A stretch of DNA of 64,000 nucleotides from positions 124,001 through 188,000 of the forward strand of contig NZ_FORF01000004.1 in assembly GCF_900113935.1 (NCBI RefSeq), written 5' to 3'. Shown in pieces: positions 8,113-16,410 of this stretch (positions are counted from its first letter, which is position 1; each line of letters starts with the position of its first letter). This DNA comes from Aquamicrobium aerolatum DSM 21857. Lineage in GTDB: Bacteria > Pseudomonadota > Alphaproteobacteria > Rhizobiales > Rhizobiaceae. Below the pieces are notes generated by a model. It had not been told where the DNA came from, did no database searches, and saw only the letters and a list, made by a program, of their open reading frames with translations. A program made the position numbers and the translations under genes.

Positions 8113-9609
8113 ATGTCCGGCCTGAAAATGCCATTGCCCGATGCCGCGACGCTGGCGCGCCGCGCCGAAATCGTCGCCGACATGCGCATCATCGTGCCGG
8201 GCGAGGGGGTCGTTGACGCCGAAAACGCGATGCGGGTGTTCGAAACCGACGGGCTGACGGCCTATCGCCAGTTGCCGATGGTGGTGGTGCTGCCGGAAAC
8301 CGTGACGCAGGTGTCGCGCATCCTCAAATATTGCGGCGAGCGCAACATCAAGGTGGTGCCGCGTGGCGCCGGCACCTCGCTGTCCGGCGGCGCACTGCCG
8401 CTGGCCGACGCCGTGCTCCTAGTGATGAGCCGCTTCAACCGTATCCTCGACATCGATTACGCCAACCGCACTGTCACCGCCCAGCCGGGCGTCACCAATC
8501 TCGGCATCACCCACGCGGTCGAGCAGGACGGTTTCTACTACGCCCCCGACCCGTCGTCCCAGATCGCCTGTTCCATCGGCGGCAACATCGCCGAAAATTC
8601 CGGCGGCGTGCACTCGCTCAAATATGGCCTCACGGCCAGCAATGTGCTCGGCATCGAAATGGTGCTGATCTCGGGCGAAGTAGTGCGCCTCGGCGGCAAG
8701 CATCTCGACGCCGAAGGCTATGATCTGCTCGGGCTGATGACCGGTTCGGAAGGGCTGCTCGGTGTTGTCACCGAAGTCACCGTGCGCATCCTCAAAAAGC
8801 CAGAAACCGCACGCGCCGTGCTGCTCGGCTTCGCGTCGAGCGAAGAGGCGGGCCAGTGCGTCGCCGACATCATCGGCGCGGGCATCATCCCCGGTGGCAT
8901 GGAGATGATGGACCGTCCCGCCATCCACGCGGCGGAAGATTTCGTCCAGGCCGGCTATCCGCTCGACGTCGAGGCGCTGCTGATCGTCGAGCTGGACGGC
9001 CCCGCCGCCGAAGTCGACCACCTCATCGGCGAGGTCGAAGCCATCGCTAAACGGAACGGCTCCACCACCTGCCAGATTTCGACCTCAGAGGCCGAGCGGA
9101 TGAATTTCTGGGCCGGGCGCAAGGCGGCATTCCCGGCGGTCGGGCGCATCTCGCCGGATTATCTGTGCATGGACGGCACCATTCCGCGCAAGGAACTGCC
9201 GAAAGTGCTGGCCGGCATGCGCGAATTGTCGGAAAAATATGGCCTGCGTGTCGCCAACGTCTTCCACGCCGGCGACGGCAATCTGCATCCGCTGATCCTC
9301 TACGACGCCAACAAGGATGACGAACTCGCCCGCGCCGAAGCCTTTGGCGCCGATATCTTACGCCTCTGCGTCAAGGTCGGCGGCGTCCTCACCGGCGAAC
9401 ACGGCGTCGGCGTCGAAAAACGCGATCTGATGCCGGAAATGTTTACCGAAGAGGATCTGAACCAGCAGATCCGCGTCAAATGCGCCTTCGACCCCGACCA
9501 TTTGTTCAATCCGGGAAAAGTCTTCCCGCAGCTGCACCGCTGCGCCGAAATGGGCCGCATGCACGTCCATCGCGGGCAGGTGGCGTTCCCGGATATTCCG
9601 AGGTTCTGA
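8113..9609 (+). CDS. glcD: Glycolate oxidase subunit GlcD (FAD-linked)
   Basis: FAD subunit of glycolate dehydrogenase, oxidising glycolate to glyoxylate with GlcE and GlcF. The 498-residue protein has the PCMH-type FAD-binding core (VVPRGAGTSLSGGALP; CSIGGNIAENSGG) and the C-terminal FAD-oxidase domain ending with FHAGDGNLHP and GEHGVGVEKRDLM. ATG 8113 was chosen over the in-frame TTG 8101 because GGAGG sits at 8103-8107. First gene of a compact glcDEF operon; its stop overlaps glcE by one base (TGATG). The upstream palindrome suggests control by the divergent GntR protein. Confidence 0.95.
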   Translation: MSGLKMPLPDAATLARRAEIVADMRIIVPGEGVVDAENAMRVFETDGLTAYRQLPMVVVLPETVTQVSRILKYCGERNIKVVPRGAGTSLSGGALPLADAVLLVMSRFNRILDIDYANRTVTAQPGVTNLGITHAVEQDGFYYAPDPSSQIACSIGGNIAENSGGVHSLKYGLTASNVLGIEMVLISGEVVRLGGKHLDAEGYDLLGLMTGSEGLLGVVTEVTVRILKKPETARAVLLGFASSEEAGQCVADIIGAGIIPGGMEMMDRPAIHAAEDFVQAGYPLDVEALLIVELDGPAAEVDHLIGEVEAIAKRNGSTTCQISTSEAERMNFWAGRKAAFPAVGRISPDYLCMDGTIPRKELPKVLAGMRELSEKYGLRVANVFHAGDGNLHPLILYDANKDDELARAEAFGADILRLCVKVGGVLTGEHGVGVEKRDLMPEMFTEEDLNQQIRVKCAFDPDHLFNPGKVFPQLHRCAEMGRMHVHRGQVAFPDIPRF

Positions 9610-10814
9610 TGACGACTTTCACCCCCTCGACACCGGAGCAGGTGCTGGAAACCGTCAGCTGGGCCGCCGCCGAAGAGACGCCGCTGGAGGTCGTCGGCCA
9701 TGGTTCCAAGCGCGCCATCGGCCGCCCGTTGCGGGTCGAACACACGCTCGATCTGTCGCAACTGACCGGCGTCACCCTTTACGAGCCGGAGGAGCTGGTG
9801 CTGTCCGCCCGCGCCGGCACTCCGCTCGCCGAGCTCGAAAAGCTGCTGGCACAGAACAATCAGGAATTTGCCTTCGAGCCGATGGACTACGGTCCGCTGC
9901 TTGGGCAAGAGCCCGGTCGCGGCACCATCGGCGGCGCGCTGGCGACCAATCTTGCGGGCCCGCGCCGGGTCAAGGCTGGGGCCGCGCGCGACCATATTTT
10001 GGGCATCCACGCCGTCTCCGGGCGCGGCGCTTCGTTCAAATCCGGCGGCCGCGTGGTGAAAAACGTCACCGGTTATGACCTGTCGAAAGCGATGGCAGGC
10101 TCCTGGGGGACGCTTGCTGTCGTCACCGACGTCACCTTCAAGGTCTTGCCCCGCGCTGCCACCGAGGCGACGCTGGTGTTGCGCGGCCTCACCGAAGAAG
10201 ACGCGGCGCACGCGATGGCGCTCGCCATGGGCTCCAGCGCCGAGGTCGCGAGTGCCGCCCACCTGCCCGAATCCGTCACCGGCCGCGTGCTCGACGGCGC
10301 ATTGCGCGGCAAGGGCTCGACCTTGCTGCGGCTCGAAGGTTTCGGCCCCTCCGTCGCCTATCGTTTCGACCGTCTTTCCGCCTTGCTGCAAGGCCACGGC
10401 TCGCATGAGCGGCTGGACGACGCGCAATCGCGTCAGCTCTGGCGCGAAGTGCGCGACTGCCAGCCCTTCGCCGATGGCACGCCGCGTGCCGTCTGGCGCG
10501 TCTCGATGGCCCCGTCGCAGGGCCACCACATGGTGATGGCGCTGCGGATGCAGACCGCGGTCGACGCGTTCTACGACTGGCAGGGCGGCCTGATCTGGCT
10601 GCGCATGGAAGCCGACCCCGAAGCCGATCTCTTGCGCGCCCTGATCGCCCAATATGGCGGCGGCCACGCCACGCTGATCCGCGCCCCGGCGCCGTGGCGC
10701 TCCGCGATCCCGGTGTTCCAGCCGCAACCGCCCGCACTCGCGGCCCTTTCGGCACGCCTCAAAGACCAGTTCGACTCTAGGGCGATCCTCAATCCGGGCA
10801 GGATGGGCATCTGA
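9609..10814 (+). CDS. glcE: Glycolate oxidase subunit GlcE (FAD-binding)
   Basis: Second FAD-binding subunit of glycolate dehydrogenase, 401 residues. It carries one PCMH-type FAD domain (EVVGHGSKRAIG; GTIGGALATNLAGPRRVKAG; SGGRVVKNVTGYDLSKAMAGSWG) and a shortened C-terminal half ending ILNPGRMGI. The ATG overlaps the glcD TGA by one base (9609), and its own TGA overlaps glcF in the same way (10814). A longer in-frame extension back to 9480 lies within glcD and is not coding. The three subunits are expected at equal amounts through coupled translation. Confidence 0.94.
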   Translation: MTTFTPSTPEQVLETVSWAAAEETPLEVVGHGSKRAIGRPLRVEHTLDLSQLTGVTLYEPEELVLSARAGTPLAELEKLLAQNNQEFAFEPMDYGPLLGQEPGRGTIGGALATNLAGPRRVKAGAARDHILGIHAVSGRGASFKSGGRVVKNVTGYDLSKAMAGSWGTLAVVTDVTFKVLPRAATEATLVLRGLTEEDAAHAMALAMGSSAEVASAAHLPESVTGRVLDGALRGKGSTLLRLEGFGPSVAYRFDRLSALLQGHGSHERLDDAQSRQLWREVRDCQPFADGTPRAVWRVSMAPSQGHHMVMALRMQTAVDAFYDWQGGLIWLRMEADPEADLLRALIAQYGGGHATLIRAPAPWRSAIPVFQPQPPALAALSARLKDQFDSRAILNPGRMGI

Positions 10815-12139
10815 TGCAGACCAATTTTTCGCTCGCCCAGCTGGCCGATCCGCACATCGCGGAGTCGGAATCGATCCTGCGTAAATGCGTGCATTGCGGC
10901 TTCTGCACCGCGACCTGCCCGACTTATGTCACGCTCGGCAACGAGCTCGACTCCCCGCGTGGGCGCATCTATCTCATCAAGGACATGCTCGAAAACGGCC
11001 GCGCCGCCGATGAGCAGGTCGTCACCCATATCGACCGCTGCCTGTCGTGTCTCGCCTGCATGACCACCTGTCCGTCGGGCGTCAATTATATGCACCTGGT
11101 CGACCACGCTCGCGCCCACATCGAGAAAACCTACAAGCGGCCGCTGATCGACCGGCTGATCCGGAAGGTGCTCGCCGCGGTGCTGCCCTATCCGGCGCGG
11201 TTTCGCGCGGCGTTGAAGCTTGCCCCGCTCGGCCGTCCGTTCATCGACCTGTTCGACAACATCAAACCGTTGAAACCTGTCGCGGCGATGTTGCGGCTTG
11301 CACCGCCGACGCTGCCTGCCGCATCGTCGGTGTCCCAGCCTGCCACCCACCCCGCGATCGGCGCGAAGATCGGCCGCGTCGCGCTCCTCACTGGCTGCGC
11401 CCAGTCGGTGCTCGACCCCGCCATCAACGAAGCGACGGTGTCGCTGCTGACCCGGCTCGGCGTCGAAATCGTGGTTCCGGCGGGCGAGGGATGCTGCGGC
11501 GCGCTGGTGCATCACATGGGCCGCGAGGCGGCAGCGCTGGAGGCCGCCCGGCGCAATGTCGACGTGTGGACGCGCGCGATTGAGGATGGCGGTCTCGACG
11601 CCATCATCATCACAGCGTCGGGCTGCGGCACCACGATCAAGGATTACGGCTTCATGCTGCGGCTCGACCCGGCGTACGCCGAAAAAGCCGCCCGCGTCTC
11701 GGCGCTGGCCAAGGACGTTACCGAATATCTCGCCACGCTCGACCTGCCGCAACCGACGCTCAAAACCGGCCTCACCGTCGCCTATCATTCCGCCTGTTCG
11801 ATGCAGCACGGCCAGAAGATCGTGCGCCAGCCGAAAGACCTGCTCACCCGCGCCGGCTTCATCGTCAGAGAGCCGCGCGAGGGCCATCTGTGCTGCGGTT
11901 CAGCTGGAACCTACAACATTCTTCAGCCTGAAATTTCGCAAACGCTGAAAGCCCGTAAGGTTAAGAACATCGAAGCCACCGGTGCTGCCCTCATCGCGAC
12001 CGGCAATATCGGCTGCATCACCCAGATCGCCTCCGGCACGGCGCTGCCTATCGTTCACACGGTGCGGTTGCTCGACTGGGCGTATGGGGGGAAGAGGCCG
12101 GAAGGAATGGGGAATGCGGCAGTGGGCAATAGGCAATAG
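10814..12139 (+). CDS. glcF: Glycolate oxidase iron-sulfur subunit GlcF
   Basis: Electron-transfer subunit of glycolate dehydrogenase, 441 residues. Two 4Fe-4S clusters are ligated by C25, C28, C31, C35 and C76, C79, C82, C86; two CCG-type domains follow (GEGCCGALVHHMG; HLCCGSAGTYN), as in the heterodisulfide-reductase-like family. The last dozen residues (EGMGNAAVGNRQ) and the TAG stop are read from an inverted repeat containing GGCAATAGGCAATA, so the C-terminus has apparently been replaced or extended by the repeat; the enzyme core ends before this. Last gene of glcDEF. Confidence 0.94.
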   Translation: MQTNFSLAQLADPHIAESESILRKCVHCGFCTATCPTYVTLGNELDSPRGRIYLIKDMLENGRAADEQVVTHIDRCLSCLACMTTCPSGVNYMHLVDHARAHIEKTYKRPLIDRLIRKVLAAVLPYPARFRAALKLAPLGRPFIDLFDNIKPLKPVAAMLRLAPPTLPAASSVSQPATHPAIGAKIGRVALLTGCAQSVLDPAINEATVSLLTRLGVEIVVPAGEGCCGALVHHMGREAAALEAARRNVDVWTRAIEDGGLDAIIITASGCGTTIKDYGFMLRLDPAYAEKAARVSALAKDVTEYLATLDLPQPTLKTGLTVAYHSACSMQHGQKIVRQPKDLLTRAGFIVREPREGHLCCGSAGTYNILQPEISQTLKARKVKNIEATGAALIATGNIGCITQIASGTALPIVHTVRLLDWAYGGKRPEGMGNAAVGNRQ

Positions 12140-12262
12140 GGAAGAAGGGAATAAGGGAGTATGGGAAGAAAACCAAGGCAGCGTGAATCGACGCCTACTG
12201 CCTTCTCTTATTCCCCTACTCCCTTCTTCCCCTAAAACCCTATTCCCCTACATCCCTACTGC
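12119..12262. repeat. Long imperfect inverted repeat joining the ends of glcF and the BASS transporter gene
   Basis: The left arm (12119-12141) contains GGCAATAGGCAATA and the right arm (12238-12262) is its imperfect complement; between them are purine-rich GGGAAGAAGGGAATAAGGG and its pyrimidine-rich counterpart. The element supplies the TAG of glcF (12137-12139) and the TAG of the convergent transporter (12256-12258). It is related to the repeat at 5205-5261 and may also end transcription, although there is no classical U-tract. Confidence 0.7.
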
Positions 12263-13131
12263 ATCGCTTCCACTCGTCTCCCCCGCAGCCAGAACACAAA
12301 CGGGATCGACACCAGATACATGGTGATGCCGTAGACTGCAGAGGGCAGGCTGAATGGCGGCAGGGCGCTGGCCTGTTCCACGATCAGCGAGCCGACGGTG
12401 ATGCCGAGCGTGGCGTTCTGGACACCGGTCTCGATCGAGATTGCCTTGGCTTCCGGAAGCGTGAGCCCAAACACCCGGCCAAAGAAGATGCCAGCCCCCA
12501 GCAGGATGATGTTGAGGAGTATCAAAGCGGGTGCGAGGACGGCGAGATTGTCCATGAAGGTGCGCCAGTTGGCGGCCAGCGCGCCGACCACCACCACGAC
12601 AAACAGCACCACCGCCAGTTTCGACACGATGGCGTCGAGTTTCAACGCGAAGCCTTCCGCCATCTTGCGAATGGCAATGCCGATGGCGACCGGAACCAGC
12701 GTGATCAGGAACATCGACACGCCCAGCGACGTGACGTTGATGGCCGGCGCGTCGAGCCCCATGAAATGGCTGGCGAAGAAGGCGGTCAGCACCGGGACGC
12801 TGAACACTGCGACCAGACTGATGATGCCGGTCAGCGAAATCGACAAGGCGACTTCGCCGCCTGCAAGCTTGGTCAGCAAATTGGCGGTGACGCCGCCCGG
12901 GCACAAGGCAAGGATCATCATGCCGACTGCCAGTTCGGGCGGCAGCCGGAACAGAAGCACCAGAATATAGGCGACCGCCGGGATCAGGATCAGCTGCGCC
13001 CCCGCGCCGATGGCAAAGGTCTTGGGCCGTGCCGCGACACGCCGAAAATCGTCGAGTGTCAGGCCAAGCCCCAGCGAGAACATGATGATCGCCAGCGCCA
13101 GCGGCAGGAATATTGTGATGAGGCTGTCCAT
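12256..13131 (-). CDS. Bile acid:sodium symporter (BASS) family transporter
   Basis: A 291-residue inner-membrane protein with about nine to ten hydrophobic helices. It matches the BASS/SBF family, which moves organic anions such as pyruvate, pantothenate or keto acids with sodium; substrate is not predictable. Family hallmarks include CPGGVTANLLTKLAGGEVALS and the ETGVQNATLGITV region, both near the substrate site. ATG 13131 is preceded by GGGGGAAAGC; an upstream frame to 13170 adds 13 residues without support. The stop codon lies inside the inverted repeat shared with glcF. Nearness to lactate and glycolate genes hints at a monocarboxylate, but this is speculation. Confidence 0.88.
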   Translation of the reverse strand: MDSLITIFLPLALAIIMFSLGLGLTLDDFRRVAARPKTFAIGAGAQLILIPAVAYILVLLFRLPPELAVGMMILALCPGGVTANLLTKLAGGEVALSISLTGIISLVAVFSVPVLTAFFASHFMGLDAPAINVTSLGVSMFLITLVPVAIGIAIRKMAEGFALKLDAIVSKLAVVLFVVVVVGALAANWRTFMDNLAVLAPALILLNIILLGAGIFFGRVFGLTLPEAKAISIETGVQNATLGITVGSLIVEQASALPPFSLPSAVYGITMYLVSIPFVFWLRGRRVEAMQ

Positions 13132-13291
13132 GCTTTCCCCCCGAAAGCGGGGCGGCAGTACCGACCCCAATTCACAGTGAATCGTCCTCCAACGACATAC
13201 GTCATCATAGGACGCAATCGGTGTGGCGCAACGCTTCGCACAATAAAAAGCTAGGATTGTTCAGTATTTCAAAGGGAAAGTGGAGGTTTCT

Positions 13292-13617
13292 GTTGCCAGG
13301 TACCTCCGAACCCCGCCTAGAAGTGCGAACCACTAGGACTTAATTTGAAGCTATCGCACCGCATTAAGCAGCGAGACGTGCTTCCGCATAGTTGTCGTTT
13401 GCAACTACAAGTTTAGCCCGATAACGGTGGTACAATGCCGAGTACAGCGAACTGTCTTTCAACGCCCGTCAATCCCATTTCACCCCCATCAGCAACCCAT
13501 GCCGAGCCAGTCTGGCTCTTGAGCCCATGGACTCCTGGTGGAGGTGGCGGTTTCGAAACCGCGTCCGGTTCGTCTATTGCACAGCCGGTTTAGCACCTTA
13601 GCCGCCACAAGGACGGC
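13292..13617 (-). ncRNA. ssrA: Transfer-messenger RNA, circularly permuted two-piece alphaproteobacterial type
   Basis: Rescues stalled ribosomes by trans-translation. On the minus strand the tag codons at 13402-13364 read ANDNYAEARLAA then TAA. The acceptor piece comes first (about 13617-13536): a T-arm with GGTTTCGAAACC and a 3' end CACCTCCACCA. The coding piece follows from 13487, beginning GGGGGTG, which pairs with CACCTCC of the acceptor end (one G-U pair). The segment between 13535 and 13488 is the excised loop. This order is the permuted arrangement known from Caulobacter and other alphaproteobacteria. The 3' limit near 13292 is approximate. Confidence 0.95.
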
Positions 13618-13623
13618 ATCCCT

Positions 13624-13652
13624 GAGATAGAGGCGGTGGGGCGAGAATTCAA
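13624..13652 (-). promoter_or_regulatory. Probable ssrA promoter
   Basis: On the minus strand TTGAAT (13652-13647) and TATCTC (13629-13624) are 17 bases apart. A start about seven bases further, near 13617, would give an 82-nt acceptor piece ending in CCA at 13536, a sensible length for this RNA. Confidence 0.55.
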
Positions 13653-13662
13653 GCAGAATTCG

Positions 13663-13696
13663 CGATACCCGCCGGGTGCATGCACGGCGGGTATCG
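13663..13696. terminator. Stable hairpin after sco gene
   Basis: CGATACCCGCCG (13663-13674) and CGGCGGGTATCG (13685-13696) form a perfect 12-bp stem with a 10-base loop, 11 bases past the sco stop. There is no U-tract on the minus strand, so it may act as a processing or stability structure as well as a terminator. Confidence 0.6.
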
Positions 13697-13706
13697 TTTG
13701 GTTGGT

Positions 13707-14336
13707 TCAGCTGCCGGTCGCAATCAACCGACGCAGCTTGCCCATGCGTGCGTCGGCTGGTTCCTCATAGGCGACGGTTCCGAAGAAGTCGCCATTGGCG
13801 TCCATCAGATAGACGGATGCCGTGTGGTCCATCGTGTAGTCACCGTCGTCGGTCGGCACCTTGCGCCAGTAGGCGCGGTAAGAGCTTGCCATGGCGCTGA
13901 CGTCTTCCAAAGTACCGGTAAGGCCGATGATCCTGTCGTCGAACGATTGCAGATAGGAGGCAAGCACCTGCGGCGTATCGCGTTCCGGGTCGACGGTAAC
14001 GAACAGCACCTGCATGTTGGCGGCCTCGTCACCCAGCTGATCCAGCGCTGACGACATCTCCCACAGCGTTGTCGGGCAGACTTCAGGGCAATGCGTAAAG
14101 CCGAAGAACACCGTATAGGGCTTGCCGGCCAGGTCGCGGTCGCTGAACGTCTCGCCCGTATGCGACACCAGTTCGAAGGGAGCGCCAATCTGCACGGTGG
14201 CGCCCTGTTGCGCGTCGACCAGCGGGCCGCCGGGGCGCAGGATCAGCCATCCTGTCGCCCCAACCAGTACCACGGCGAGTGCGCCGAGAAGCTGGATGCT
14301 CCGCCGCAACCGGCGCAAGCGTCCGTCATCCGCCAT
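13707..14336 (-). CDS. SCO1/SenC-family copper chaperone
   Basis: Membrane-anchored thioredoxin-fold protein that delivers copper to cytochrome oxidase CuA or reduces its site. Start ATG 14336 gives 209 residues: an N-terminal helix ([18 protein letters not shown]), then the Cu-binding CPEVCP motif in [18 protein letters not shown] and the conserved histidine in [10 protein letters not shown]. The gene overlaps the upstream PCu(A)C gene by 11 bases. With that chaperone it forms a typical periplasmic copper relay. A longer start at 14384 would lie inside the His-rich tail codons of the neighbour and is rejected. Confidence 0.93.
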   Translation of the reverse strand: MADDGRLRRLRRSIQLLGALAVVLVGATGWLILRPGGPLVDAQQGATVQIGAPFELVSHTGETFSDRDLAGKPYTVFFGFTHCPEVCPTTLWEMSSALDQLGDEAANMQVLFVTVDPERDTPQVLASYLQSFDDRIIGLTGTLEDVSAMASSYRAYWRKVPTDDGDYTMDHTASVYLMDANGDFFGTVAYEEPADARMGKLRRLIATGS

Positions 14337-14889
14337 GGTTGTCGTGCCCGCTGTGGTCGTCGCCATGATCATGATCATGGTCATGCTCGCTTGCGCCGCC
14401 GATAGCGTCCACAGCGAATTCGACGTCCACGGTTCCGGCCTTTTCGAAGGTCAGCGTGCCGGCAAAGCGCTCACCTTTCTTCTTTGAGTCGGTGAGGTCC
14501 ATGAACATGACGTGGTACGAGCTTGGCTTGAGTTCCACGACGCCACCGGCTGGGATTTCCAGTCCATCGGCCAGCGGCCGCATGGTCATGACGCCCTTGT
14601 CGTCGACGAGCATCTCATGAATCTCGCCACGCTTGCTGATCTCGCCGGTAACGCTGACGAGGCGGTCAGCTTCGCTGCCATTATTGGTGATCTTGAGGTA
14701 GCCAGCGGCCACCTTTGCACCCTGCGGCGTCTCGCGCGACCAGGGATGGTCGATCTTCAGTTCGGCGATCTTGTAGTCGTGAGCCATTGCTGGCTGGGCG
14801 GTGGCCAGCAGCGACAATGCGCCAGCGGCGGCAAGCATGCGAATGGCGGACAGCGAGTTTCCGAGAGCGAACGAAACAAACTTGGACAT
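14326..14889 (-). CDS. PCu(A)C periplasmic copper chaperone
   Basis: A 187-residue exported protein with a signal peptide (about residues 15-36, ending PAMA-HDYK) and the PCu(A)C fold. The copper site H-M-x(n)-H-x-M is seen as [14 protein letters not shown] and SYHVMFMD. The C-terminus is unusually His/Asp-rich ([20 protein letters not shown]), probably an added metal-binding tail. ATG 14889 follows AAGGAG; the earlier start at 14922 lacks one. It precedes and overlaps sco, consistent with PCu(A)C handing Cu(I) to Sco1 or CuA during oxidase assembly. Confidence 0.93.
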   Translation of the reverse strand: MSKFVSFALGNSLSAIRMLAAAGALSLLATAQPAMAHDYKIAELKIDHPWSRETPQGAKVAAGYLKITNNGSEADRLVSVTGEISKRGEIHEMLVDDKGVMTMRPLADGLEIPAGGVVELKPSSYHVMFMDLTDSKKKGERFAGTLTFEKAGTVDVEFAVDAIGGASEHDHDHDHGDDHSGHDNHGG

Positions 14890-14957
14890 GGTAGTCTCCT
14901 TGCAGTGCCGAACTGCATCCATGCAGACGGCCTAAACTGATGTGAATTTGATCTGGT

Positions 14958-15368
14958 TCACACAGTTGCAGGAGGTGCGCGCGGACTTCCCGGACCAACG
15001 TCAAGTGGGGAAGAAGGTGGCAGTGAATCCGCCGGAGTGCTCACGCGAGTTGTTTCGATAACCAGCGGGTTGGACAACCAGTTCGCGGGGTTTCCATCCT
15101 GGGCAGTCGCTGGCGCAAACATGCTGCACGCAACCGTGCAGCAATCGGGAAGCGCGGTATGGGTTGAGCGATCGCCGTCGGATTCGGAAGACGAGGAAGA
15201 GGTGATGCAGAGGGGATTGCCGAAAATGTCAAGCATCGGCGATGCCGTTGCCGCACCCATTGCAAATGCGCCGACCAGCACCTGAAGCACGAGCATGTAG
15301 GACGCGATGAACGCGATCCCCATGGTCCATGTTTTCAGTCTGAATGCACGCAAGACGACAGCCTCCAA
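14958..15368 (-). CDS. DUF2946-like small exported protein
   Basis: A 136-residue protein with one N-terminal hydrophobic helix (MGIAFIASYMLVLQVLVGAFAMG) followed by a Ser-rich stretch and a short cysteine cluster (PDCCTVACSMF). These traits and its position directly upstream of PCu(A)C and sco match DUF2946 proteins, often found with copper genes and suspected to bind metal. No enzymatic motif. The start could lie at an internal Met (MGIAFIASYM). Assigned by pattern and context, so moderate confidence in the family and low in the function. Confidence 0.65.
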   Translation of the reverse strand: MEAVVLRAFRLKTWTMGIAFIASYMLVLQVLVGAFAMGAATASPMLDIFGNPLCITSSSSSESDGDRSTHTALPDCCTVACSMFAPATAQDGNPANWLSNPLVIETTRVSTPADSLPPSSPLDVGPGSPRAPPATV

Positions 15369-15552
15369 TACGCCTTACCTATCAGCGCATCTTGATTGTG
15401 AGAATACAGATGGCGCGTATCCCACGGTTCTGCGCGTTTTTGACGCGTTCTCCTTTGGCTCACAATCTCTTTCGCAAAGGCTGGCTTATCGTCGGTAGTT
15501 TCGCTAACTGCTGCCGTGACGTGAATGTGTTGCCTGTCTGGAGGATGAAGCC

Positions 15553-16296
15553 GTGTGGGAATTTGCGCTATTGTCGATCGCGGCTTTCTTTGCCGGTGTT
15601 CTTAATACTGTAGCGGGCGGTGGCACGTTCCTGACCTTCCCGGCACTGGTGTTTACCGGAGTGCCGGTAGTGGCAGCCAACGCCACGAGTACTGTCGCTG
15701 TCTTCCCCGGATATTTTGGCGGCGCGCTCGGTTTTCGTAAGGAAATTGCTGCATTTGACCGCAAACGGCTCGTGCGTATCGTCGGCTTCACCGCGATCGG
15801 CGGCTTGATTGGCTCGTTGCTGCTGTTGGTCTCATCCAATGAGGCGTTTTCGTTCGTGGTTCCGTTCCTGCTTGCCGCCGCGACGCTTGCATTTGCCTAC
15901 GGGGCGAAGATTCAAGCCTGGGCAAGCCGCCATGCAGCCGCTCGACCGGACGGTGCCGTCAGCACATTGCTGGTTTCGGTCTATGGCGGCTACTTCAACG
16001 GGGGGCTCGGGATCGTTCTGCTGGCGCTGTTCTCCCTGTGGGGCATGCGCGACATGAACGAGATGAACGCGCTGAAGAACTTCCTGTCGTTGATCCTTTC
16101 GGCAATTTCGGTTGCTACCTTTGCCTTCGCTGGGATTGTGGCTTGGCCGCAGGCGGTTGTGATGATGGTGGCTGCCACCATCGGCGGCTATGTTGGTGCG
16201 CCACTCGCCCGCGCCCTCCCGCAGAGGGTCGTGCGTGGGACCGTCATAGTTGTTGGCGCATTGATGAGCCTGATTTTCTTCCTGCGACTGTTTTAA
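15553..16296 (+). CDS. TSUP-family (TauE/SafE) membrane permease
   Basis: A 247-residue permease with around eight helices. The N-terminal repeat FFAGVLNTVAGGGTFLTFPAL and the second-half counterpart YGGYFNGGLGIVLLALFSLWG are the two inverted TSUP motifs. TSUP proteins export or import sulfite, sulfoacetate, taurine-derived or other small anions; the substrate is unknown here. Translation begins at GTG 15553 after GGAGG at 15540-15544. It appears monocistronic and is followed by a perfect hairpin. Confidence 0.85.
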   Translation: MWEFALLSIAAFFAGVLNTVAGGGTFLTFPALVFTGVPVVAANATSTVAVFPGYFGGALGFRKEIAAFDRKRLVRIVGFTAIGGLIGSLLLLVSSNEAFSFVVPFLLAAATLAFAYGAKIQAWASRHAAARPDGAVSTLLVSVYGGYFNGGLGIVLLALFSLWGMRDMNEMNALKNFLSLILSAISVATFAFAGIVAWPQAVVMMVAATIGGYVGAPLARALPQRVVRGTVIVVGALMSLIFFLRLF

Positions 16297-16303
16297 TGAT
16301 GTC

Positions 16304-16328
16304 TATCTCAAGGTAAAATCTTGAGATA
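16304..16328. terminator. Perfect 9-bp hairpin between TSUP gene and polysaccharide locus
   Basis: TATCTCAAG (16304-16312) and CTTGAGATA (16320-16328) with loop GTAAAAT, starting seven bases past the TSUP stop. It lacks a strong U-tract and could be a weak terminator or an operator for the genes that follow. Confidence 0.45.
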
Positions 16329-16410
16329 TGCTTTGAATATTTGAGCGGATTGTGAAAGTTATAGCTGGGTGACAATGCAGGGTTAATTCCTCGATTTGCA
16401 GGGAGCGGAT

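Noticed and set aside
9300-10727. 475-residue minus-strand ORF across glcD/glcE
   Set aside because: Antisense shadow of high-GC coding sequence; low-complexity Arg/Ala/Gly composition and no motifs.
10571-11887. 438-residue minus-strand ORF opposite glcE/glcF
   Set aside because: Shadow frame; glcF cluster motifs are on the plus strand.
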